Positions 32,888 to 39,983 of a stretch of 64,000 bases of DNA are shown here, piece after piece. Position 1 is the first letter of the stretch; each line of letters opens with the position of its first letter. Below the pieces are notes generated by a model that saw only the letters and a list, made by a program, of their open reading frames with translations, had not been told where the DNA came from and did no database searches. Made by a program: the position numbers and the translations under genes. The stretch is from UBA5314 sp040217815 (GTDB lineage: Bacteria; Bacillota; Syntrophomonadia; Syntrophomonadales; Syntrophomonadaceae): the NCBI GenBank assembly GCA_040217815.1, contig JBEHWI010000018.1, positions 1 through 64,000 of the forward strand, given 5' to 3'.

Positions 32888-33529
32888 CTATATTAAGGGA
32901 CCGTCTGCCTCGCGGGCATCTGCTTCCCTGACCCGGGCCATAAACCGGAAGATGGCGTCCTGATCCTTTCCACCACCGGGATGTTCCACCCCGCTGGAGA
33001 CGTCGACCGCCCAGGGTTTAAGGCGGTTTATCAACTCTCCCACATTGTCAGGGTCAAGCCCGCCGGATATAATTATCCTTTCCCGCCCAGGCAGCCCAGC
33101 GAGGTGCTCCCAATTAAATACCCGTCCGGTTCCGCCCCGAACCGGACCCCGGCTCTTGCTGTCAAAATGGTAGGCCCAGGGGTTCCATTGCTCCATAAGG
33201 TGGTGATCAAGAGGCCCATCAACCGGGAAGCTCTTGATAACCGGCCAGACCAGCTGTTTTACCACCCGGGGGTTTTCCTCACCGTGCAGTTGAACCGCAT
33301 CAAGCCCGCATAACGCCGCAATTCGTCGGATAGTATCAAGCTCTTCATTGACGAATACTCCGATTTTCAAAGGTCCGTTTTTCATTGCGCTGCAAATGTG
33401 AGCCGCTTCCAGGGGATCAAGGCACCGCTTCGAGGGTGCAAAGACCAGGCCCACCGCCCATGCTCCAGCTTCCCGCGCAGCCCGGGCTTCCTCTATGGTT
33501 TTGATCCCGCAGATTTTAACCAGGGTCAT
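32888..33529 (-). CDS. trpF: Phosphoribosylanthranilate isomerase
   Basis: 213 residues, a single TIM barrel. LVKICGIKTIEEA carries the catalytic Cys, VGLVFAPSKR the phosphate region, DAVQLHGEE the middle, and DVSSGVEHPGGGKD the second phosphate site. It opens the ribose ring of N-(5-phosphoribosyl)anthranilate by Amadori rearrangement. Its ATG overlaps the trpC stop in ATGA. Confidence 0.96.
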   Translation of the reverse strand: MTLVKICGIKTIEEARAAREAGAWAVGLVFAPSKRCLDPLEAAHICSAMKNGPLKIGVFVNEELDTIRRIAALCGLDAVQLHGEENPRVVKQLVWPVIKSFPVDGPLDHHLMEQWNPWAYHFDSKSRGPVRGGTGRVFNWEHLAGLPGRERIIISGGLDPDNVGELINRLKPWAVDVSSGVEHPGGGKDQDAIFRFMARVREADAREADGPLI

Positions 33530-34302
33530 GGCCTTTCACCTTCCGCGTAGTTCAATAATTCCTTCAACTTATCACCGGGGTGTGTTGCGGTTACCAGGGC
33601 CTCCCCAATCAGCACTGCTTGAAAACCGGCGGCTTCCAAAACAGCCATATCCGGTCCGGATTTGATGCCGCTCTCGCTGATTTTAAACAGCGCATCATCC
33701 ATATGCTCAACCAGCCGTAGACTGGTGGCAAGATTAACTTCAAAGGTTTTGAGATTGCGGTTATTCACGCCCACCAACCGCACCGGCAGGTCCTTTAGCA
33801 AATCGAGTTCATCATCATCATGTATCTCCAGCAGCGGCTCCAATCCCAAAGCCCCGGCCTTTTCACAAATAGCCAGCAGGCTGCCATAGCTGTGCAAGGC
33901 GGCAATGAGTAAAACCATCGATGCTCCCAGGCGGCAGGTCTCCAATAGCTGAATTTCATCGATGATAAAATCCTTGCGTAAAACCGGCAGACAGGTAGAA
34001 TCCAAAACCGCTTGAACATAATCCTTGCTGCCCTGGAAGAACTCCCGGTCAGTGATGACCGAGACCGCGGAAGCGCCATTTTCTTCGTAAATAGCCGCCA
34101 GCCGGCCGGGCTCGGAGAAGGTTCCCAACACCCCTTTAAGCGGGGAGGCCTTCTTTACCTCGGCAATGACCTGCAGCCCTTTTCGGGCGGTGAGCGCCGG
34201 CCTGGGAACGGCGAGCTGGTCTGAAATGAGCAGGTCTCTATTTAAAGACTGTTTGAGAAGCTCTACCTCACGGCGCTTGGCCCCGACAATTCGTTCTAAC
34301 AT
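33526..34302 (-). CDS. trpC: Indole-3-glycerol phosphate synthase
   Basis: 258 residues. VIAEVKKASPLKG has the catalytic Lys, later LRKDFIIDEIQLLE, LVGVNNRNLKTFEVNL, ISESGIKSG and AVLIGEALV. It closes the indole ring. It overlaps trpD by 7 bp and trpF by 4 bp, so the trpDCF block is translationally coupled. Confidence 0.96.
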   Translation of the reverse strand: MLERIVGAKRREVELLKQSLNRDLLISDQLAVPRPALTARKGLQVIAEVKKASPLKGVLGTFSEPGRLAAIYEENGASAVSVITDREFFQGSKDYVQAVLDSTCLPVLRKDFIIDEIQLLETCRLGASMVLLIAALHSYGSLLAICEKAGALGLEPLLEIHDDDELDLLKDLPVRLVGVNNRNLKTFEVNLATSLRLVEHMDDALFKISESGIKSGPDMAVLEAAGFQAVLIGEALVTATHPGDKLKELLNYAEGERP

Positions 34303-35318
34303 GCCAGCACCTGGTCCCGGCTGAAGCTCACCATATTGAGTAAAACTGATTTCATCCGACCGGCCGCGATACTTTCCAGAGCCAGTGCCACACCCTCATC
34401 GAGATCGGCCGCCCGGCCGGCGGTGATCAAGGCAGCACCGGCATTGATCAAGGCTGCATCCCGGTAAGGACTATACTCGCCATCGGCAATAGAAAAGATA
34501 ATTCGGGCATTGGTTGCTGCATCGCCGCCCTTGATAGATTCCGGGGAAACCGGTTTCAATCCGGCCTGGGCGGGATTTATGGTGTAAGCCTTGATTTCTC
34601 CGTTTTCAATATCATAAACCGAGGTGTTGGAACAGGGGCTTATTTCATCCATGCCATTGTCGGCGTGAACCACCATAGCCCTCCTACGCCCCTGATGGAT
34701 GAGTGTTTTAGCCACCGCTTCCTGCAGATGGGCATCAGCCAGGCCCAGCACCTGGTAGGTCAAGGGGCAGGGGTTGAGCAGAGGTCCCAGGAAATTAAAT
34801 ATAGTGGCAACACCCAGCTCGCGCCGCAAAGGTCCAACCTGCTTTAATATGGGGTGATAATTGGGGGCGAAAAAGAAGCTCATGCCCACCTTTTCCAGCA
34901 TTCTGCGGGCGTGATCGGGCTGCATCTGAATATCAACCCCCAGAGCCTCTAAAACGTCGGCGCTGCCTACCTTACTGGATGCAGCCCGGTTGCCGTGTTT
35001 AGCCACCGGCACCCCGCAGGAGGCGACAATCAGGGCGGCAGCCGTGGAAATGTTGAAGGTTCCAAGACCGTCTCCACCGGTGCCACAGGTATCTATCAAT
35101 TCCATATCACAGTCTACGGTAACCGCTTCCTCGTAGAGGGCTTCCACAAAACCGGATAATTCTTCATAACTCTCTTTGCGGGTCCTTAAAGCCCCCAGCA
35201 AGGCCGCCGCCTGGGTGGGAGGGACCTCAGCGTGCAGCAGCATTCGGGCCGTGCCATAAGCTTCTTCACTGCTCAACGAAGCTCCATTTAAAACGTTTTT
35301 TAAATACTGTCCAAACAT
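34296..35318 (-). CDS. trpD: Anthranilate phosphoribosyltransferase
   Basis: 340 residues. DTCGTGGDGLGTFNIST binds phosphoribosyl diphosphate, and KHGNRAASSKVGSADVLEALG and the GPLLNPCPLTYQVLG segment are typical. It transfers the phosphoribosyl group to anthranilate. First gene of the cluster, with AAAGGAG before the ATG and a 430-nt untranslated leader with regulatory structures upstream. Confidence 0.96.
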   Translation of the reverse strand: MFGQYLKNVLNGASLSSEEAYGTARMLLHAEVPPTQAAALLGALRTRKESYEELSGFVEALYEEAVTVDCDMELIDTCGTGGDGLGTFNISTAAALIVASCGVPVAKHGNRAASSKVGSADVLEALGVDIQMQPDHARRMLEKVGMSFFFAPNYHPILKQVGPLRRELGVATIFNFLGPLLNPCPLTYQVLGLADAHLQEAVAKTLIHQGRRRAMVVHADNGMDEISPCSNTSVYDIENGEIKAYTINPAQAGLKPVSPESIKGGDAATNARIIFSIADGEYSPYRDAALINAGAALITAGRAADLDEGVALALESIAAGRMKSVLLNMVSFSRDQVLAC

Positions 35319-35430
35319 TACCGATAACTCCTTTCCTAAATAAACCAGAACCAGTAACCTTTCAAAAAGCAGTTAAAATCAGATTCAATTCCTGTTAAAA
35401 ATCTTATTGAAGAAATATTTATTGAAAAAC

Positions 35431-35447
35431 GCGGCGACCGCCCCGCC
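35431..35447 (-). promoter_or_regulatory. GC-rich hairpin with T-run in distal trp leader
   Basis: In the minus RNA, GGCGGGGCGGTCGCCGCG can form a short GC stem followed by UUUUUC. It resembles a second weak terminator or a stop-codon-proximal attenuator. No T-box consensus surrounds it. Confidence 0.35.
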
Positions 35448-35535
35448 AATCCATACCGGATTTTACGGGAGGCCAATAAAAGGTGGAATAAGAGCCGGCC
35501 AGGGTAAGCGACCTGTTTAAAAGCATCTGGAAAGA

Positions 35536-35560
35536 GGGATCACCAGATGGCAGTGATCCC
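35536..35560 (-). promoter_or_regulatory. Perfect 8-bp hairpin in trp leader
   Basis: GGGATCAC and GTGATCCC (minus strand: the same, being complementary) flank a 9-nt loop. It lies between the attenuator and trpD and has no T-run, so its role is unknown. Confidence 0.45.
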
Positions 35561-35641
35561 AATCTTGCGGTAAAACAAGTGGGTAAAACCGATTGGCAAA
35601 GATTGAGAAGCCGATCTATCAGTAAACCAGACTCCTCAAAT

Positions 35642-35675
35642 AAAAAATAAAAACCGGCACGATAAAATGCGCCGG
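35642..35675 (-). terminator. Intrinsic terminator in the trp leader (attenuator)
   Basis: In minus-strand RNA, CCGGCGC (35675-35669) pairs with GUGCCGG (35660-35654) around AUUUUAUC, then UUUUUAUUUUUUA. It is a strong terminator about 75-100 nt after the presumed start and directly downstream of the GAG-repeat array. It sits 5' of the first gene, the position of an attenuator. I could not draw a convincing alternative antiterminator by eye. Confidence 0.8.
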
Positions 35676-35689
35676 CACTGCTGACAATA

Positions 35690-35741
35690 CTCCCGCTCAT
35701 CTCGTCATACTCTCCTCTACTCAACTAACTCATCTCAACTT
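35690..35741 (-). promoter_or_regulatory. GAG/UAG repeat array in the trp operon leader, TRAP-site-like
   Basis: In the minus RNA nine GAG/UAG triplets start at plus positions 35736, 35731, 35727, 35722, 35717, 35712, 35703, 35698 and 35692, mostly with 2-nt spacers (range 1-3). Two degenerate triplets (AAG at 35741, UGA at 35707) would bring the number to eleven, the number of TRAP subunits. It begins about 10 nt after the predicted transcription start and ends 15 nt before the terminator stem. An open frame of about 100 codons through this leader is not considered a gene. Confidence 0.75.
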
Positions 35742-35757
35742 ATTCACTTGTTTACAA

Positions 35758-35785
35758 ATTATACCTCTATGCCGGCCCTTGTCAA
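35758..35785 (-). promoter_or_regulatory. Promoter of the trp cluster
   Basis: On the minus strand, TTGACA (35785-35780) and TATAAT (35763-35758) both match the sigma-A consensus perfectly, with a 16-bp spacer. Start expected near 35751. Direction and position fit the trpD-C-F-aroF-E(G) cluster. Confidence 0.88.
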
Positions 35786-35932
35786 GCACGAATTTTTTCC
35801 AAGTCCTATAGAATAGCGCTCCTTCGTGCTTGCATTAACCATAATGTCTATTTAAAATTAAAATATATTCATAATACTTCTTTTTTATAGTAATCCTGGC
35901 AAATTTCTTGAGCTTAGCAAAGGAGGCTTCTT

Positions 35933-37117
35933 TTGTCTAATATAATCCACCTTCAAACCCTGGCCTTGATCTTTATCGTTTCGTCATTTACGATTTTTGT
36001 TTTCACCCGTTCCTTGAATCGGGAGCCCTCATTTACGACCTTGCAAGCCTCTCTTTTTATCACTTCTCTGGTAGCAGGCCTGATTCTATCCTATTCCACG
36101 AAACTACCTGCAACAGTTATTCTCGGCTCAGCTCAAGCCTTAATGGCTCTTATCTGGATGGCCCTTCTGAACTGGCCTCCGGGGGAGAGTGATTTGGGTA
36201 ATTGGGAAAAATGCATCACCATCATTGGCCTGGCGCCGCTGCTTTTGCTTGCCAGGCCTGAAGTCTTCAGGACCTATGAGTTGAGCAATATAATACCTCC
36301 GTTCCTTGGCGCCGGTCTTTTTTTGATTGTTCTACTGATGCAGAGGAAGAAACATCCCCTCCCCCAACCGCACCTTTATACATCGCTGGTTTTCTTTATC
36401 ATGGCTCCACTGGCCCTGCTTCGCCCCGATTCCTGGATAAAAACCGCCTCCATTCTGCTTTACGGAGGGGCTTTCATTTACTTCTTCGCTTACTTTTACC
36501 GGCAGTCTATGGATTTATTGCGTTCAAAAATAGCTGAAGCCGAGTCCAAACTTCTGGAATGGGAACGCGCGGTGCGCAAAGAGGTTAACAAACGGACCTT
36601 TGAAGTTGAACGTTCCAATACCCGGTTGCTGGATATGACCAAGATCGACCCCATGACCGAGTGTCTAAACAAGGTGAACATCATCAAGATCATTAACGAT
36701 CTGGCCGAGGACCGCCAGCAGAAGCCATTCTCAGTTCTGATGTTTGACATCGACAATTTTAAAACTATCAATGACACCAGAGGGCACCTGACCGGTGATA
36801 TGATCATAAAACAGGTAGCCGCAACCGCCCGCGGCTGCGTTCGTGACCGTGACAGCGTCGGGCGCTATGGCGGAGACGAATTTATTATCACACTGCCCAC
36901 TGCCAATCTGACCGACGCCCACACCATAGCCGAACGCCTGCGCAAAAGAATCGCCGAAAACGAACTCATCGACTGCACCGTTTCAATCGGTCTGGCCAGT
37001 TTCCCCGTGGATGGGAACAACGCCCAGGAGTTGATCAAAGCAGCCGATGAAGGCCTCTATATATCCAAGCAAAAAGGCCGCAACGCCGTTTCCCATCTCA
37101 GCAACTCTTTGCCTTAA
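35933..37117 (+). CDS. Membrane diguanylate cyclase (GGDEF)
   Basis: 394 residues. About six or seven membrane spans occupy residues 5-195, then a short coiled segment (LLRSKIAEAESKLLEWERAVRKEV) and a GGDEF domain. The active-site motif GGDEF is intact at 313-317, and RDRD at 304-307, five residues before it, is the RxxD inhibitory site, so product feedback by c-di-GMP is likely. The N-terminal spans are probably the sensor. Start is TTG, 6 nt after AAGGAGG. The Tad pilus locus nearby is a plausible target of c-di-GMP signalling, but no linkage is visible. Confidence 0.92.
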   Translation: MSNIIHLQTLALIFIVSSFTIFVFTRSLNREPSFTTLQASLFITSLVAGLILSYSTKLPATVILGSAQALMALIWMALLNWPPGESDLGNWEKCITIIGLAPLLLLARPEVFRTYELSNIIPPFLGAGLFLIVLLMQRKKHPLPQPHLYTSLVFFIMAPLALLRPDSWIKTASILLYGGAFIYFFAYFYRQSMDLLRSKIAEAESKLLEWERAVRKEVNKRTFEVERSNTRLLDMTKIDPMTECLNKVNIIKIINDLAEDRQQKPFSVLMFDIDNFKTINDTRGHLTGDMIIKQVAATARGCVRDRDSVGRYGGDEFIITLPTANLTDAHTIAERLRKRIAENELIDCTVSIGLASFPVDGNNAQELIKAADEGLYISKQKGRNAVSHLSNSLP

Positions 37118-37128
37118 TGAATTTTTAA

Positions 37129-37155
37129 GCCCGGGCGCAATATTGAGCCCGGGTC
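37129..37155. terminator. Hairpin after GGDEF gene
   Basis: AGCCCGGGCG pairs with GAGCCCGGGT-type bases 16 nt after the stop. The stem is strong, but no T-run follows, so termination efficiency is uncertain. Confidence 0.5.
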
Positions 37156-37203
37156 AACCGTATATATTAGTGGTACTAGCAATAGAAAGGGAGATGAGAA
37201 CCT

Positions 37204-38046
37204 ATGCTGGAAAAATCCGCATGGAAGATCAACGGATTTCTTGCCCTGTTCCTTGTCTTATTGATTTTTATCGCATCTATCTTCTTGTTTGCCCTGGAGT
37301 GGTTTTTTCTGGGGTCTTTGTTCTGCTTCATGTCCATTTTCATGTTGACTTGGATAACCGTTGTTCAGCCTAACCAGGCCAAGGTAGTAACCTTCTTCGG
37401 GAATTATATCGGCACAGTAAGAGAGAGCGGTATATGGATGATCTGCCCCCTGGCGGGAAGGACTAAAGTGAGCCTCAGGGTAAGCAATTTTAACAGCGCC
37501 ACTTTGAAAGTAAACGATGTCGAAGGCAACCCGGTAGAAATTGCGGCGGTTATCGTTTACCGGGTGGTGGACACCGCCAAAGCCCTGTTCGACGTGTCCA
37601 ACTATGAGCAATTTGTGGAGATCCAGAGTGAAACCGCTCTTCGCCATATCGCCACCAAATACCCCTATGACGATTTCGGCGAAGGCCGTCATTCCCTGCG
37701 GGGCAATCCCGATGAAGTAGCCGCCGAGTTGAGCGGAGAGCTTCAGAGCCGTCTGGCCCTGGCCGGGGTGGAAGTTCTGGAAGCCCGCCTAACCCACCTG
37801 GCCTATGCCACTGAAATCGCCAGCGCTATGCTGCAGCGCCAGCAGGCTTCTGCGATCCTGGCCGCCCGCCAGAAGATCGTAGAGGGTGCCGTGGGAATGG
37901 CCCAGATGGCTCTGGCCAAACTCCAGGAAGAAGGAACTGTGCAGCTGGATGACCAGCATAAAATGGCCATGATCAACAACCTGTTGGTGGCCATCATCTC
38001 CGAGCGCGGAGCGCAGCCGGTGCTGAATACCACCAACCAGCCCTAA
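37204..38046 (+). CDS. SPFH/band-7 domain membrane protein (slipin/stomatin-like)
   Basis: 280 residues. Two N-terminal hydrophobic spans (about residues 10-32 and 34-54) form a hairpin-like anchor, followed by VVQPNQAKVVTFFGNYIGTVRESGIWMICP, the start of a band-7 domain, and ADDP-like helical coiled-coil to about residue 240 (RQQASAILAARQKIVEGA). Such proteins oligomerise at membrane microdomains and often partner with NfeD-type proteins, none of which lies here. ATG 37204 follows AAAGGGAG with long spacing. The gene ends just before a hairpin that a repeat element has split. Confidence 0.85.
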   Translation: MLEKSAWKINGFLALFLVLLIFIASIFLFALEWFFLGSLFCFMSIFMLTWITVVQPNQAKVVTFFGNYIGTVRESGIWMICPLAGRTKVSLRVSNFNSATLKVNDVEGNPVEIAAVIVYRVVDTAKALFDVSNYEQFVEIQSETALRHIATKYPYDDFGEGRHSLRGNPDEVAAELSGELQSRLALAGVEVLEARLTHLAYATEIASAMLQRQQASAILAARQKIVEGAVGMAQMALAKLQEEGTVQLDDQHKMAMINNLLVAIISERGAQPVLNTTNQP

Positions 38047-38060
38047 GGTTACAAAAGATA

Positions 38061-38255
38061 AGGGGCGGCTATATGCCGTCCGTCAGACCGTCGACAAAAG
38101 CGAATAGCTGCGTTGCTCGACAGTCCTGCTCAATCAACGTACTTATGTACGCCTCAATCGCAGGACTATCTCGCGCCTTGCTCTTCGCTTCCGTCGCTCG
38201 CTCTGGACAGCTTGACGACTTTGTCGACAAGCTGAGGGGCGGCTATATGCCGTCC
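38061..38255. repeat. MITE-like element, family B, flanked by 21-bp direct repeats
   Basis: AGGGGCGGCTATATGCCGTCC occurs at 38061-38081 and again at 38235-38255. The second copy continues CTTTA and completes a GGGGCGGC/GCCGTCCC terminator-like hairpin. Between them, 38084-38234 starts CAGACCGTCGACAAAAGCG and ends with CGACTTTGTCGACAAGCTG, imperfect terminal inverted repeats (14 of 19). Inside is a hairpin AGTCCTGC/GCAGGACT whose loop contains GTAC-TTAT-GTAC. It looks like an insertion in the terminator downstream of the SPFH gene, with target duplication. No coding capacity. Confidence 0.75.
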
Positions 38256-38266
38256 CTTTATGTTTG

Positions 38267-38566
38267 TTAAACAGCTTCTCGGGATTTCTTCTCTCGCAAA
38301 AGTCTTAAAAAACCGGATAGATAGACAGGTATTAGCAAGGCTGCCATTATAACAAGCCAGGCGGGATAGGACCCGCTGAATTGATCCGCGAATTCACCAA
38401 AAGAAGACCAGCTGCCATGAGGAGCTGCTGCCCAGATCGCCCCCACTATGACGATTCTTATGATTCGTGAACGCATCGACTGGTCCCTTATCAAGCCATA
38501 AAGTAGAACTAGAGTCCAGAACACCCATACAATAAATACGGCATTGCCAGGCAGGGCAAACACCAC
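38267..38566 (-). CDS. Small membrane protein, unknown
   Basis: Up to 99 residues with three hydrophobic spans (about residues 8-25, 36-49 and 68-88). Starts with GTG 38566 or GTG 38563, with AAAGG partly overlapping, so the exact start is unsure. Ends with a basic tail LLREKKSREAV. No family recognised. The stop lies 11 bp from the repeat element. Confidence 0.55.
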   Translation of the reverse strand: MVFALPGNAVFIVWVFWTLVLLYGLIRDQSMRSRIIRIVIVGAIWAAAPHGSWSSFGEFADQFSGSYPAWLVIMAALLIPVYLSGFLRLLREKKSREAV

Positions 38567-38638
38567 CTTTCAACCTTTTGATAATTTACTTACTATTATT
38601 CTACTATCTTCCAATTAGTTATTCTAGTACTCCTACCC

Positions 38639-38701
38639 TCGACAACGCAGTCATGCGAAAATTTAACCGACGATAATATATAGAATTAGGTTTAACAGAG
38701 T
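38639..38701. repeat. Partial copy of MITE-like family A
   Basis: The segment from TCGACAACGCAGTCATGCGA to GGTTTAACAGAG is the reverse complement of the left half of the element at 57257-57416, with only a few differences over about 60 bp. The other half is missing. The end GAATTAGG-TTTAACAG shows the same terminal repeat. Confidence 0.8.
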
Positions 38702-38708
38702 TACTAAA

Positions 38709-39059
38709 TTATTTTATGGTCAGGGTGTGGCCGGTTTTAACCTGGCAGGAAGCGGCGCGTCCGGCGGGAAGCTCAACTACGTAGGAGGCGTTTTTAATCC
38801 AGGGGCTGAAACGACGGGCCGGCATGGCCTCTATCATATGGACGATTTCATTTTGGGCAGATACAAAAAGGACGTCGATAGCAAACTTCATTCCCACCGT
38901 ATGGACTGATGTACAGGGTCTTATCACCAGGGCCTCACCGCAGGAATAATCGTCCCTTCCCAAAAGGCCCCGGAAGCGACGCCAAAAAGTAGCTGCCACC
39001 CTTCCGTTGTCGGCAATGAGGGCGCCATTATCATCATCAATTATCTGAATTATCTCCAT
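38709..39059 (-). CDS. DUF192-family protein
   Basis: About 116 residues. The pattern RFRGLLGRDD, EALVIRPCTSVHTVGMKFAIDVLFVSAQNEIVHM and YVVELPAGRAASCQVKTGHTL is characteristic of DUF192, a small beta-rich domain of unknown role. ATG 39059 has GAGGA at 5-nt spacing; ATG 39065 is less suitable. It follows the tadC-like gene by 6 bp and is the last gene of the Tad locus transcript, where DUF192 genes occur in other Firmicutes too; function in the pilus is unknown. Confidence 0.85.
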   Translation of the reverse strand: MEIIQIIDDDNGALIADNGRVAATFWRRFRGLLGRDDYSCGEALVIRPCTSVHTVGMKFAIDVLFVSAQNEIVHMIEAMPARRFSPWIKNASYVVELPAGRAASCQVKTGHTLTIK

Positions 39060-39071
39060 TATCATTCCTCA

Positions 39072-39965
39072 TTATTTGTTGAACATATCAATAATCTGCA
39101 ATATGGCCGGTCCCAGTAATACAATAAGCAGGCTGGGAAAAACGAACAGCACCAGAGGGATCAACATTTTTATCGGAGTTTTTTGCGCCTTTTCCTCGGC
39201 CCGCAGACGGCGGTTAGTCCTGCCCTGCTGGGATTGGGAACGCAGCACGTTGGTAATGCTGACCCCCAACTGGTCGGCCTGAATAATCGAGCTCAAAAAA
39301 ACGGTGACATCATCAACGTCGATCCGGTTGGCCATATCACGCAAGGCCTCGCGGCGCTGTTTACCCATATTGATCTCCTGCAGGGTCTTTTCAAATTCTT
39401 CGCTTAGAGGCCCCCGGGTTTTTTCAGTTACTTTCTGTATAGCCTGGTCAAAACCCAGACCAGCCTCCACGCTGACGCTGAGTAAATCCAACACATCGGG
39501 AAGGCTTTTTAAAATCAGAGTTTTGCGATTCTTCTCACTCGATTTTAGAAAGAAGTTCGGTATTAGGAGGCCGAAGGCCCCCAGGGCGCCAAAAATCAGG
39601 ATATTGCGCGAAATAATTCCCAATACCAGGGTGAGGACGAAAATTATATATTTTAACGCCAAAAAGCTGTCGACGTTCAAACCCATAGGGTAGCCGGCGT
39701 TCATAAGCTTTTCCTCATACATGCTGCGGGTTTCGCTGCGCATAAATTTGCCGGTAAGAATATGCGTAATGCCTTCAAATATCGATTTAACCCGGCTGGG
39801 TAGTGGTTCATTCAACTCGGGCAGCGTTCTCTCGCGTTCCACTTCCTGAGTGTATTTATCTAATCTTTCGATAATGGCCAACTGGTCCCGACGCAGCCAG
39901 GCAAGAACCGAAAATGCGGCCAGGGTGGCAGCAGCCATGGTAAGACCCAGTAAAATCCATTCCAC
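39072..39965 (-). CDS. tadC: Tad pilus assembly platform protein TadC
   Basis: 297 residues, type II secretion F (GspF) family. Spans near residues 3-18, 108-142 and 268-290; the GspF core reads LDLLSVSVEAGLGFDQAIQKVTE, then FLSSIIQADQLGVSITNVLRSQS. It forms the inner-membrane platform with TadB. Start is GTG after AGGAGGGG, 18 bp behind tadB. Confidence 0.9.
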   Translation of the reverse strand: MEWILLGLTMAAATLAAFSVLAWLRRDQLAIIERLDKYTQEVERERTLPELNEPLPSRVKSIFEGITHILTGKFMRSETRSMYEEKLMNAGYPMGLNVDSFLALKYIIFVLTLVLGIISRNILIFGALGAFGLLIPNFFLKSSEKNRKTLILKSLPDVLDLLSVSVEAGLGFDQAIQKVTEKTRGPLSEEFEKTLQEINMGKQRREALRDMANRIDVDDVTVFLSSIIQADQLGVSITNVLRSQSQQGRTNRRLRAEEKAQKTPIKMLIPLVLFVFPSLLIVLLGPAILQIIDMFNK

Positions 39966-39983
39966 GATGTTCCCCTCCTTCCT

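Larger units (their letters stand above)
35319..35932. other. Intergenic region: trp leader and divergent GGDEF promoter area
   Basis: 614 bp. The minus strand holds the trp promoter, GAG-repeat array, attenuator and about 330 nt more of structured leader. The part from 35790 to 35930 is AT-rich and should contain the promoter of the divergent GGDEF gene; no clear -35/-10 pair was picked out. Confidence 0.7.

Noticed and set aside
35430..35640. T-box riboswitch in front of trpD
   Set aside because: The AGGGTGGNACCGCG antiterminator motif is missing; the GGGGCGGTCGCCGCG stretch cannot supply the UGGN bulge. The GAG arrays explain control better.
35419..35724. 101-codon open frame in the trp leader
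   Set aside because: It runs through the GAG-repeat array and the terminator, lacks a usable ribosome site, and its composition reflects those RNA elements.
38082..38234. Insertion sequence with transposase remnant
   Set aside because: No frame of meaningful length; only inverted ends and a hairpin, so it is called MITE-like.
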